Source: Comamonadaceae bacterium (GTDB taxonomy: Bacteria > Pseudomonadota > Gammaproteobacteria > Burkholderiales > Burkholderiaceae_C). Taken from it: 64,000 bases of DNA. The DNA lies in NCBI GenBank assembly GCA_947443645.1, contig CANEXF010000003.1, forward strand, positions 1 to 64,000. Direction: 5' to 3'. The position numbers were made by a program, and so were the translations under genes. Below the pieces are notes generated by a model, which was given only the letters and a program-made list of their open reading frames with translations, did no database searches and had not been told where the DNA came from. Positions 34,093-42,463 of the stretch are shown here, piece by piece. Position 1 is the first letter of the stretch. Each line of letters starts with the position of its first letter.

Positions 34093-36234
34093 TCACCGGA
34101 TATCGGTAATCTTGAGTTCGTTTTCGGCGGAGTAGATGTCAATCACGCGGCAGTCACCGCACATTTTCAGGCGATCAGCAGCCGGGCCCTGGAACATCGC
34201 GTGCCCTGCCAGCCTGCCCAGCATGGACTCAATCGCCTTGAGCGTTCCAAAGGGTTTGGCGCAGCGTATGCACTGATAAGGCTGACTCTCATTGAGCACG
34301 CGGGCTTCCTTGCGCTGGGGTGTCAGCAGCAGGCGCGGCGCCAGCGTGATCGCGTCTTCCGGGCAGGTGCTGGCGCACAGGCCGCATTGAACGCAGTTTT
34401 TCTCGATGAATTTGAGCTGTGGCAGCTCCGGGTTGTCTTGCAAGGCGCTGGCCGGGCAGGCGCTCACGCAGCTCAGGCACAGGGTGCAGGCGTCGCGGTT
34501 GACGAGCAGGCTGCCAAACGGCGAGCCCCTGGACGGCAGCTCAATCGCTTCCGGCAAGGCAACCGGCGCCTGGGTCGTCAGGTGGTCCAGCGCCATGTCC
34601 AGTGTGCTGCGCTTTTCCTGCGCCACGGCAAAGCGTGCAGGACTGGCCGGCACGGTGGGCCGGGCACGCGCCAGACTTTGCAGCCTGGCATCCAGATCGC
34701 CGAGGTCGGCAGGCGCGCCAGCGCTTGAAGTGCGTAGCAGCTGAAAGTGAACGCCCGGGTAACCCAGGCCATTGAGCAGGGCCTGGGCCACGCGCATCTG
34801 GTCGGCCAGACCGTCCAGATAGGCTGGAGCCTCTTCATCGGTGACCAGCACCGTCACCTGGGACGCGCCAAAGGCGATGGCGCTCAACCACAGGTCCAGC
34901 CCCACGCTGGCGGTATGCCAGAGCGCGACCGGAATGACATTTGCCGGCACACCCCGAATGGCTTTTTGCAGGCGGGCCGCGCGACCAAGGGCCTCTATGG
35001 TCTGCTGACCCTTGACCTGGCTGTGGAACAACAAGCTGGCGTGCGCCCCACCGGCCTTGGCATAGGTTGTCAGCAGCGTCTTGAGGCGTACCCCTTGCTC
35101 GCTGGCGCGGGGGTAGGCATAAGTCAATGCACCTGTCGGGCAGACCGTGGTGCAGGCACCGCAGCCAACACACAGATTCGGGTTGACCACAATCTGCTTG
35201 CGGCTTTTCTCGCTGCTGACGGCACCGGCCGAGCAGATATCCACGCAGGCATTGCAGCCGACGGTCTCGTTGCGGCTGTGTGCGCAGAGCTTTTGCTTGT
35301 AGGCAAAAAATTTCGGCTTTTCAAACTCGCCGACCATATCGCGCAGCTTGAGCACCGTGGCCAGCAAACCTGGCGACGCCAGGCCCGCCGACGCAGCCGA
35401 TGCGAAGTAGCCCTGCGGTGGCGCATGCAGCGTGATCAGGGGCTGGGCGCCAAGATCCAGCACCAGGTCGAAGGCCTCGCTGGCCGACTGCGGCGCACGG
35501 CTGAAGTCAATCGCTCCAGCAACCTTGCAAACTGCAACGCAGTCCCTGTGGAACTTGCATTTATCGCTATCAATCTGGTAGCTGAGATCAATCGCGCCCT
35601 CAGGACAAACCGCCACACAGGCATTGCAGCGGGTGCACAGATCAAGATCAATCGGATTGCTCTTGTCCCATTTGGCTTCAAACTGGCCCAGCCAGCCTGT
35701 GAGCTTCAGACCCGTGCCACTGATGACTGGGTACTGGCGCTCCTGCGCGGGAAAACCAGACAGCGCCGATGCGGACACACCCTGCGCAAAAATCGTCACG
35801 TCCAGCGTGTCTGCCAGCAGCGCGGCGATCTGCTCGGCCTGGTCCAGTGCGCCAACAATCAGCAGGCGACCGGCGCTTTTGTAGGTGACGGTTGAGACCG
35901 GCTCGGCATCCGGCAGGTGGGCTGCGGCGAGCAGCGCGGCGATCTTGGGGCTGGCGCTGGCCGCGTCACGACTCCAGCCACCGGTCTCGCGGATGTTGAC
36001 GAATTTGATCACCGAACGCACGCCCTCGGTCTGCTGCGCGACTTCGGCGAACAGGCGCTTTTCCTGCGTGCAGGCCACCACGACATCGTCGCCGGACTGA
36101 ACAGCTTTCTGGAATGCACCGGCTTCACGCCGGCACAGCGCCGAATGCAGGCTCAGGGTTTCATTGAGGGCCGCGCCCAGCGTCTGAGGCTGGAGCGGCA
36201 TGGTCTGGTTGCAGTCGCAAATCAGTGTCGGCAT
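34093..36234 (-). CDS. Multi-cluster 4Fe-4S ferredoxin-type protein
   Basis: The 713-residue protein begins with LICDCNQTMPL and has at least six ferredoxin-type cysteine groups: CTRCNACVAVCPEG (about 200), CKFHRDCVAVC, CNACVDICSAG, CVGCGACTTVCPTG, CTLCLSCVSACPAS (about 581) and CVQCGLCASTCPED (about 611). Two C-terminal CxxC pairs follow (CIRC about 656, CGDC about 691). The middle (about 380-530) has a non-ferredoxin alpha/beta region. It is probably a cytoplasmic electron carrier or assembly factor for formate dehydrogenase. Its start lies 74 bp inside the DUF3306 gene, yet LICDCN is family-typical, so the overlap seems real. Confidence 0.88.
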   Translation of the reverse strand: MPTLICDCNQTMPLQPQTLGAALNETLSLHSALCRREAGAFQKAVQSGDDVVVACTQEKRLFAEVAQQTEGVRSVIKFVNIRETGGWSRDAASASPKIAALLAAAHLPDAEPVSTVTYKSAGRLLIVGALDQAEQIAALLADTLDVTIFAQGVSASALSGFPAQERQYPVISGTGLKLTGWLGQFEAKWDKSNPIDLDLCTRCNACVAVCPEGAIDLSYQIDSDKCKFHRDCVAVCKVAGAIDFSRAPQSASEAFDLVLDLGAQPLITLHAPPQGYFASAASAGLASPGLLATVLKLRDMVGEFEKPKFFAYKQKLCAHSRNETVGCNACVDICSAGAVSSEKSRKQIVVNPNLCVGCGACTTVCPTGALTYAYPRASEQGVRLKTLLTTYAKAGGAHASLLFHSQVKGQQTIEALGRAARLQKAIRGVPANVIPVALWHTASVGLDLWLSAIAFGASQVTVLVTDEEAPAYLDGLADQMRVAQALLNGLGYPGVHFQLLRTSSAGAPADLGDLDARLQSLARARPTVPASPARFAVAQEKRSTLDMALDHLTTQAPVALPEAIELPSRGSPFGSLLVNRDACTLCLSCVSACPASALQDNPELPQLKFIEKNCVQCGLCASTCPEDAITLAPRLLLTPQRKEARVLNESQPYQCIRCAKPFGTLKAIESMLGRLAGHAMFQGPAADRLKMCGDCRVIDIYSAENELKITDIR

Positions 36235-36868
36235 GGTCTTTTAGGCTGGCCACCAAGTCAGTCGCTTCAGGCGATGGCTCGGCTTGGCTGGGAATTTCGG
36301 GAGTGACCTGGCCGGAAGGCACGAGGTCCGCGTTTTCTGGGGACTGTGCCACGGTTTGGTCACTAGGGTTATTGGCATTTTCCCACGCTGGCGAAGCCGC
36401 AGCATTTTGATCTGCGCTGTCCTGGTCTTCGGGAAACAAATTGAGAAACTTCGCACCCGTCATTTGCCTGAGCATGGACTCGGGAATCGGGTCAGACTTG
36501 GAATAGTCATCTATATAGATGTCAAGACCGTCCATGATGTTGAAATGCGGGTCGGCAAAGAGTTTTTTCATCGCCGCATTGCGCACCTCAGCGCCCACGC
36601 CACGCGCCATAAAAGGCGTGAAATCCGAGTCCTTGGTAAGCAGCTTCGCGTCATCAAGTGACAGCACTGGTGCGGCTGGCGCCGGCTCTGGTGCAGCGCT
36701 GGCGTGCAAAGCAGCGGGCGCGGCCTGCTCTGCAGACGTCACGGATACCGGCGCGCCAGCTGCTGCGGGTTTCGCTGCTGGCTGCGGCTCCTGCAAGGGC
36801 TTGCCCTGCAGCACATCGGTCTTGCGACGCGCCCAGCGGCCCAGGAAACCGTTGGCTTCTTCAGCCAC
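36161..36868 (-). CDS. DUF3306 domain protein
   Basis: The 235-residue protein has the DUF3306 start ANGFLGRWARRKTDVLQG, an Ala/Pro-rich linker and the conserved core DFTPFMARGVGAEVRNAAMKKL...FNIMDGLDIYIDDYSK (about 88-140), followed by an acidic, low-complexity tail. The function is unknown; the family travels with DUF3305 and formate dehydrogenase genes. It overlaps DUF3305 by 8 bp upstream and the ferredoxin gene by 74 bp downstream, so the three are probably translated together. The last 24 codons share bases with the ferredoxin gene in another frame. Confidence 0.85.
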   Translation of the reverse strand: MAEEANGFLGRWARRKTDVLQGKPLQEPQPAAKPAAAGAPVSVTSAEQAAPAALHASAAPEPAPAAPVLSLDDAKLLTKDSDFTPFMARGVGAEVRNAAMKKLFADPHFNIMDGLDIYIDDYSKSDPIPESMLRQMTGAKFLNLFPEDQDSADQNAAASPAWENANNPSDQTVAQSPENADLVPSGQVTPEIPSQAEPSPEATDLVASLKDHADTDLRLQPDHAAPASDAGRGPQ

Positions 36869-37448
36869 GGCCAGTTCCGCCCATGGTCTTGTCTGTGCTC
36901 ACGCGCACCGGGTTGCCAAATCTGTCCTGCAAGGTCTTGAAGCTTTGCGGGCGCTGGCGCCGCTTGGCTTCGAGCACATGATGCTGGTCGACAAAACGCT
37001 GCAACCACTGAACCACATCGAGCGGCGCGGCGACCTGCTCCACGGTTTCCTGCGCGTCCAGCCAGCGCCCGGCGTCGTGGTAGCTCAGCGTCACGATTTG
37101 CGGAACAGCGACCGGCTCATCAGCCAGCAAGGCCTGCTCTTCCATGCGCCAGACTACCCAGAAACAGGGCTGGGGCGTGGTCACGTTGAGGTAATAGCCT
37201 TCGGCATCGCCTATAAACAGTTCCACCTTGAAGCCGGGATGCAGCCAGCGCTCTTCGCTGTCGTCCTTGAGCAGCAGGCGCGGCTGCTGGCCAAAACCAG
37301 CCTCATGCGGCACCACATCGGCCAGCTCCCACCGCCACGGCTGCCAGCGGTTGTCAATGCGCTCGCGGCGCATGATGACGGCGACCGACACGCAAGGGCG
37401 CCTAAGCGCCTCATCGGTATCGGGGGACTGCAGGACAAATTCGGACAT
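36861..37448 (-). CDS. DUF3305 domain protein
   Basis: The 195-residue protein has the DUF3305 pattern: SVAVIMRRERIDNRWQPWRW (about 21-40), the LFIGDAEGYYLNVTTPQPCFWVVWRM block (about 77-102) and the C-terminal DAGRWLDAQETVEQV. No catalytic residues can be named. It begins a run of formate-dehydrogenase accessory genes (DUF3305, DUF3306, ferredoxin, TorD) that links the soluble and membrane enzymes. It lies 76 bp after fdsA, and I see no fdsD-like small subunit gene in that gap. Confidence 0.85.
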   Translation of the reverse strand: MSEFVLQSPDTDEALRRPCVSVAVIMRRERIDNRWQPWRWELADVVPHEAGFGQQPRLLLKDDSEERWLHPGFKVELFIGDAEGYYLNVTTPQPCFWVVWRMEEQALLADEPVAVPQIVTLSYHDAGRWLDAQETVEQVAAPLDVVQWLQRFVDQHHVLEAKRRQRPQSFKTLQDRFGNPVRVSTDKTMGGTGRG

Positions 37449-37524
37449 GCGAGCAGTGTAAAGCGCGCCCTATACCCGCAGGCAGCCATGGCTTTTTCTA
37501 ACTTGCCGCAGTCCCCTCTGGCGC

Positions 37525-40503
37525 CTAGTGCTTCGCAGCGCCTTGGCCATAACCCGGCACCGCAGCCGCATGACCGCCGCGCCGTACCGCCACCGCACAG
37601 TACTTGAACTCGGGAATTTTCCCGAACGGGTCGAGCGCGGCGTTGGTCATCAGGTTGGCCGCAGCCTCGTAGTAGGCAAAAGGCATGAAGACCGCGCCCT
37701 GCGGCGTGCCGTCGTCACGCCGCACATGAATCGCCACTTCGCCGCGGCGCGACTGCACCGTGATCACGTCACCGGGCTCCAGACCCAGGCTGGCCAGGTC
37801 CGCGCCGCACATAGAGGCGGTGGCCACGGGTTCAATCGCATCAAGCACCACCGTGCGGCGCGTCATGCTGCCGGTATGCCAATGCTCGAGCTGGCGACCC
37901 GTGATCAGCACAAAGGGGTAGGCGGCATCGGGCCGCTCGTTGGCCGGAATGATGTCGGCCGGCACCAGGTGCACACGCCCGTCCTGGGTCGCAAACCTGT
38001 CGATAAAAACCGTGGGCGCACCAGGATCGTCAGCGCTCAGGCAAGGGTAGGTGACGCTCGATTCACGCTCCAGCCGTTCCCAACTGATGCCGGAAATCAC
38101 CGCATGCATGGCCTGACGCATTTCTTCATAAACCTCGGCAACACCGTCGTGCTCGCCTTGGTAATTCCAGTCAAGTCCCATACGGCTGGCGATTTGCTGG
38201 ATGATCCACAAATCGGGCCTGGCCTGTCCGGGCGCGTCAATCGCCTGCCTGCCCATCTGCACCATGCGGTCGGTGTTGCTGACGGTGCCGGTTTTTTCTG
38301 GCCACGCGGTCGCCGGCAAGACCACATCGGCCAGCCAGGCGGTTTCGGTCATGAAGATGTCCTGCACCACCAGATGCGACAGGCTGGCCAGCGCATGGCG
38401 CGCATGGTTCAGGTCGGGGTCGCTCATGGCCGGGTTCTCACCCATCACGTACATCCCGCGCACCTTGTGCGGATCGCTTTCTGGCGCCAGCGCCTTGTGC
38501 ATGATTTCCACCACGGTGTAGCCGGGCTTCTCATCGAGTGTGGTGTTCCAGAAGTTTTCGAACCAACGGTGCGCGTCCTGGTTATCCACACGCTGGTAGT
38601 TGGGGAACATCATGGGAATCAGGCCCGCATCGCTGGCGCCCTGCACATTGTTCTGGCCGCGCAGCGGATGCAGGCCGGAGCCGGGTTTGCCGATCTGCCC
38701 GGTGACCGTGCTCAGCGCAATCAGGCAGCGCGCGTTGTCGGTGCCGTGCACATGCTGGCTGATGCCCATGCCCCACAAAATCATCGCGCCCTTGGCCTTG
38801 GCGAATTCGCGCGCCACTTCGCGCAGCGTCTCGGCAGGAATGCCGCAGATAGGCGCCATCGCCTCGGGGCTGTAGGCCTTGACGTTGTCGCGCAGCGCTT
38901 CAAAGTTGCTCGCGCGCTCGCGGATGAAGTCCTGATCCGTCAGGCCCTCTTCGATCACGGTGTGTATCAGTGCGTTGAGCATGGCCACGTCGGTGTCGGC
39001 CTTGAACTGCAGCGTGCGCCAGGCGTGTTTGCCGATGTCAGTGATGCGCGGGTCTGCCAGCACGATCTTGGCGCCGCGCTTGGCAGCGTTTTTCATCCAG
39101 GTCGCAGCCACCGGATGGTTGGAGGTCGGGTTGGAGCCGATCACAAAAATCAGGCCGGCGTGCTCTACATCGTTGACCTGGTTGCTCACCGCGCCCGAGC
39201 CCACGCCTTCAAGCAGTGCCGCGACGCTGGACGCATGGCACAAACGCGTGCAATGGTCGACGTTGTTGCTGCCAAAACCGGTGCGCACCAGTTTCTGGAA
39301 CAGATAGGCTTCTTCATTGCTGCCCTTGGCCGAGCCAAAACCGGCAAGTGCTTTTTTGCCATAGCTGTCGCGCAGCCCCCTGAGGCTGCCTGCGCTCATG
39401 GCCAAGGCTTCTTCCCAGCTCGCTTCACGAAAAACCTCGGACCAGTCGGCCGTATGGTGGTTGAGCCGCTCCAGGGCGGCAGGATCTTTGGCCACACCGG
39501 CCTTGCGTATCAAAGGCATTGTCAGGCGCTGCGGGCTGTTCGCATAGTCAAAACCAAAGCGGCCCTTGACGCAGAGGCGGCTGTGGTTGGCAGGACCATC
39601 GCGGCCGTCCACACTGACGATCACGTTGTCCTTGACGTTGTAGGTCAGCAGACAACCGACACCGCAAAACGGGCAGACCGAGTCGACTTTCTTGTCCACC
39701 ACCTGTGAGCCGATTTGCGTTTTTGGCATCAGCGCACCGGTCGGGCAAGCCTGTACACATTCACCGCAGGCGACGCAGCTGCTGTCGCCCATGGCGTCGT
39801 CCAGGTCAAACACGATGGCGCTGTGCGCGCCGCGCATGGCGTAGCCAATCACATCGTTGACCTGCTCTTCGCGGCAGGCGCGCACGCAGCGGTTGCACTG
39901 GATGCAGGCATCCAGGTTGACGGCCATGGCCGGGTGCGACACATCGGCTTTGGGCTGCTCGCGTCGCAGGGCCTTGAGTTCGGGGCGCACCTGCACGTCC
40001 ATGCGGGCCGCCCATTGACTGAGTTCGCCGTGCTGGCCCTCACCCCTGCCCTCTCCCGCCGGGAGAGGGAGTGAAGACAAAGACGAAGAAGATAAATTAG
40101 TCCCCTCTCCCTCTGGGAGAGGGTTAGGGTGAGGGCTCCGAGGATCGCCCCCCGAACCATTCCACTTGTAGCCAACATCCGGCATGTCAGACAGCAGCAT
40201 CTCCAGCACCATCTTCTGACTCTTGAGCGCACGCTCGCTCTGCGCCTGCACCTCCATGCCGGCTGTTGCATGGCGGCAGCAGCTGGGCGCCAGCGTGCGC
40301 TCACCCTTGACCTCGACCACGCAGGCGCGGCAGTTGCCGTCGGGCCGCAAGCCGTCCTTGAAGCAAAGATGGGGAATCTCCACGCCATGGCGCTGGGCGG
40401 CCTTGAAAATGGTTTCGCCCTTGTAGGCGTGGATGGTGTTGCCGTCCAGCTTGAATTCAACCGTCTGGGGCATCACTTCGACAAGTGTGGCGGGGGCGTT
40501 CAT
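37525..40503 (-). CDS. fdsA: NAD-dependent formate dehydrogenase catalytic subunit FdsA, with repeat insertion
   Basis: The 992-residue cytoplasmic molybdo-subunit begins with a [2Fe-2S] domain (CFKDGLRPDGNCRACVVEV, CC). Two [4Fe-4S] ferredoxin sets (CIQCNRCVRAC, CVACGECVQACP) and the [4Fe-4S] CPFCGVGC of the bis-MGD domain follow. The metal ligand is Cys in HCTRLCHASS (codon TGT). It oxidises formate and passes electrons to the FdsGB flavin unit to reduce NAD. Between the [2Fe-2S] domain and the ferredoxin part (about 116-160) about 40 foreign residues (HPNPLPEGEG...PLPAGEGRGEG) are encoded by a palindromic repeat. The start overlaps fdsGB by 4 bp. Confidence 0.95.
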   Translation of the reverse strand: MNAPATLVEVMPQTVEFKLDGNTIHAYKGETIFKAAQRHGVEIPHLCFKDGLRPDGNCRACVVEVKGERTLAPSCCRHATAGMEVQAQSERALKSQKMVLEMLLSDMPDVGYKWNGSGGDPRSPHPNPLPEGEGTNLSSSSLSSLPLPAGEGRGEGQHGELSQWAARMDVQVRPELKALRREQPKADVSHPAMAVNLDACIQCNRCVRACREEQVNDVIGYAMRGAHSAIVFDLDDAMGDSSCVACGECVQACPTGALMPKTQIGSQVVDKKVDSVCPFCGVGCLLTYNVKDNVIVSVDGRDGPANHSRLCVKGRFGFDYANSPQRLTMPLIRKAGVAKDPAALERLNHHTADWSEVFREASWEEALAMSAGSLRGLRDSYGKKALAGFGSAKGSNEEAYLFQKLVRTGFGSNNVDHCTRLCHASSVAALLEGVGSGAVSNQVNDVEHAGLIFVIGSNPTSNHPVAATWMKNAAKRGAKIVLADPRITDIGKHAWRTLQFKADTDVAMLNALIHTVIEEGLTDQDFIRERASNFEALRDNVKAYSPEAMAPICGIPAETLREVAREFAKAKGAMILWGMGISQHVHGTDNARCLIALSTVTGQIGKPGSGLHPLRGQNNVQGASDAGLIPMMFPNYQRVDNQDAHRWFENFWNTTLDEKPGYTVVEIMHKALAPESDPHKVRGMYVMGENPAMSDPDLNHARHALASLSHLVVQDIFMTETAWLADVVLPATAWPEKTGTVSNTDRMVQMGRQAIDAPGQARPDLWIIQQIASRMGLDWNYQGEHDGVAEVYEEMRQAMHAVISGISWERLERESSVTYPCLSADDPGAPTVFIDRFATQDGRVHLVPADIIPANERPDAAYPFVLITGRQLEHWHTGSMTRRTVVLDAIEPVATASMCGADLASLGLEPGDVITVQSRRGEVAIHVRRDDGTPQGAVFMPFAYYEAAANLMTNAALDPFGKIPEFKYCAVAVRRGGHAAAVPGYGQGAAKH
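40037..40135. repeat. Family-C inverted repeat inside fdsA (CTCACCC...CTCTCCC type)
   Basis: The ends CCCTCACCCCTGCCCTCTCC (40037 on) and GGAGAGGGTTAGGGTGAGGG (ending 40135) are near-perfect inverted repeats. Each also contains a CTCTCCC-GGGAGAG mini-hairpin, around an AT-richer middle. It keeps the fdsA frame. This element type is recognisable from its PHPNPLPEGEG translation, which is a familiar contaminant-like peptide in proteobacterial proteins. Confidence 0.88.
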
Positions 40504-42392
40504 GGGGCCTCTTTATTGATGCGGTGCTCGGTGCCGACGGATTCACCAGGTGAGGGCAATGCACCCAAATACTGCGGCTCGCCGACTTCCGCGGCGAAAT
40601 ATTTCTGGATGCTGCGTATAGGATTCGGCGCTGCCTGACCCAGGCCGCAGATGGACGCGTCGCCCATCACCTGCGCCAGGTCTTCCAGCGTCTGCGAATC
40701 CCACACCGGCGCCTGCATCAGCCGCGCCGCCTTGGCCGTGCCGACGCGGCAAGGTGTGCACTGGCCGCAGCTCTCATGCTCAAAGAAGCGCATCACATTG
40801 AGCGCGGCATCGCGCGCCCGGTCGTGCTGGCCCAGGATGATGACCGCCGCCGAGCCGATAAAGCAACCATAGGGCTGCAGGGTGTCGAAATCGAGCGGGA
40901 TACCGTTCATGCTGGCCGGCAGGATGCCGCCCGAGGCGCCGCCCGGAAGATAGGCATAGAAGTCATGCCCATCGGCCATGCCGCCGCAATACTCGTCAAT
41001 CAGCTCCTGCACCGTGATGCCGGCCGGTGCCAGCTTGACGCCTGGCTGCTTGACCCGCCCACTGACGCTGAAGGACCGCAGGCCCTTGCGGCCATGTCGT
41101 CCAAAGCTGCCAAACCACTCTGGACCTCTTTCGACAATGTCGCGCACCCAGTAAAGGGTTTCAAAATTGTGCTCCAGCGTGGGCCGTCCAAACAGGCCCA
41201 CTTCGGCAATATAGGGCGGCCGCATGCGCGGCTCACCGCGCTTGCCTTCAATGCTTTCAATCATGGCCGACTCTTCGCCGCAAATGTAGGCGCCGGCGCC
41301 GCGCCGCAGTTCAATCAGCGGCAACTGGCAAGGCGGATCGGCACGCAGCTTGTCCAGCTCTTTTTGCAGGACGGCACGGCAATCGTGGTACTCGTCACGC
41401 AGGTAGATGTAGCAGGCTTCAACGCCCACGACCTGGGCCGCCACCAGCAGGCCCTCGAGGAAGCGGTGCGGATCACGCTCCAGATAGGTGCGGTCCTTGA
41501 AAGTGCCGGGCTCGCCCTCGTCGATGTTGACGGCCATGAGGCGTGGCGCGGGCTGGTCGCGCACAATGCGCCACTTGCGCCCGGCCGGAAAGCCCGCGCC
41601 GCCCAGGCCGCGCAGGCCTGAGCCTTCCATCGCCTTGATGATGGCTTCCGCGTCTTCTTCTCCATTGACGACAGCGGCTGCCAGGGCGTAGCCGCCGTTG
41701 GCGCGGTAGGTGTCGTAATCGGTATACGCCGGCAGATCGCCGTCGGTCACGACTGGAATGGCTTTTTCAGCATACTCGGCCACTACAAAATTAATAGCTG
41801 TCTGCGCCCGAGCAGCGGGCTTGACAGGCATTTTTTGCATCTGAACAGCAGCTTGCACAGCAGCAGCCGTGGCAAACGGCACGGCGCGCTGGTGCACCGC
41901 CACGGCCGGTGCCTGCTCGCAACGCCCTATGCAGGGTGCAGAAATGACCCGCACATGGTCGCTGCCCAGCAGCGCCGGCAAGCGCGCCAGCAAGTCCTGC
42001 GCGCCGGCCATTTCACAGGCCAGGCCATCACACACGCGCACCGTCAGGCCTGGCGCTTGTGCATCGCCCTTGAGCACTTCGAAGTGGTGGTAGAAAGTCG
42101 CCACCTCATAGACCTCGGCCATGGGAATATTCATCTCTTTGGCCAGGGCAACCAGATGGCGGTCATGCAGACCGCGGTAAGCATCATTGAGCTTGTGCAG
42201 CTGCTCTATCAGCAGATCGCGGCGATGCCCGGTATCAGGTCTGGCGCCGATCAGAGCGCGGACCTCAGCCACGGACGCATCATCGGCCTGCCGCCCCTTG
42301 AGCTTGCTTTTGCGGCGAATGCGCTCGCGCATATCGTCAACGGTGGCGATAGCCACCGCTTTGACTTCAGACTGCTGACCCGGATGATTCAT
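40500..42392 (-). CDS. Fused FdsG-FdsB: NuoE-like and NuoF-like diaphorase subunit of NAD-dependent formate dehydrogenase
   Basis: One 630-residue chain joins two proteins that are separate in Cupriavidus. Residues about 20-180 are NuoE/FdsG-like with the [2Fe-2S] cysteines in VRVCDGLACE and APCIGRCEQAP. After a linker (about 185-205, encoded by a family-B repeat) comes the NuoF/FdsB part: FMN/NAD motif GLGGAGFPAGRKW, CGEESAMIESIEGKRGEPR and the [4Fe-4S] motif ESCGQCTPCRVG. It takes electrons from FdsA and reduces NAD. The ATG at 42392 is preferred over an in-frame start five codons upstream. I see no frameshift at the junction. Confidence 0.92.
   Translation of the reverse strand: MNHPGQQSEVKAVAIATVDDMRERIRRKSKLKGRQADDASVAEVRALIGARPDTGHRRDLLIEQLHKLNDAYRGLHDRHLVALAKEMNIPMAEVYEVATFYHHFEVLKGDAQAPGLTVRVCDGLACEMAGAQDLLARLPALLGSDHVRVISAPCIGRCEQAPAVAVHQRAVPFATAAAVQAAVQMQKMPVKPAARAQTAINFVVAEYAEKAIPVVTDGDLPAYTDYDTYRANGGYALAAAVVNGEEDAEAIIKAMEGSGLRGLGGAGFPAGRKWRIVRDQPAPRLMAVNIDEGEPGTFKDRTYLERDPHRFLEGLLVAAQVVGVEACYIYLRDEYHDCRAVLQKELDKLRADPPCQLPLIELRRGAGAYICGEESAMIESIEGKRGEPRMRPPYIAEVGLFGRPTLEHNFETLYWVRDIVERGPEWFGSFGRHGRKGLRSFSVSGRVKQPGVKLAPAGITVQELIDEYCGGMADGHDFYAYLPGGASGGILPASMNGIPLDFDTLQPYGCFIGSAAVIILGQHDRARDAALNVMRFFEHESCGQCTPCRVGTAKAARLMQAPVWDSQTLEDLAQVMGDASICGLGQAAPNPIRSIQKYFAAEVGEPQYLGALPSPGESVGTEHRINKEAP
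41789..41837. repeat. Family-B repeat at the FdsG-FdsB junction
   Basis: The plus strand reads AATTAATAGCTGTCTGCGCC, then CGAGCAGCGGGCTTGACAGG and CATTTTTTGCATC, the right part of a family-B element. It encodes the linker KPAARAQTAINF on the minus strand and lies exactly between the two domains of the fused protein. Confidence 0.75.
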
Positions 42393-42463
42393 ATTGGCTT
42401 GACCCATGACCGTGCATTTGGAGACTGCACGGCCAACTGGGCATTAAAAACGAGGTAAAAAAT

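Noticed and set aside
37528-39708. Very long plus-strand open frame (726 codons) opposite fdsA
   Set aside because: It lies fully antisense to fdsA, whose domains and cysteine motifs are unmistakable. High-GC genes commonly leave long open antisense frames; the translation is His/Arg/Gly-rich with no known motif.
40500-42392. FdsGB fusion as a sequencing error joining two genes
   Set aside because: The linker is a complete in-frame repeat-derived segment rather than a one-base slip, so a simple frameshift error does not explain it.
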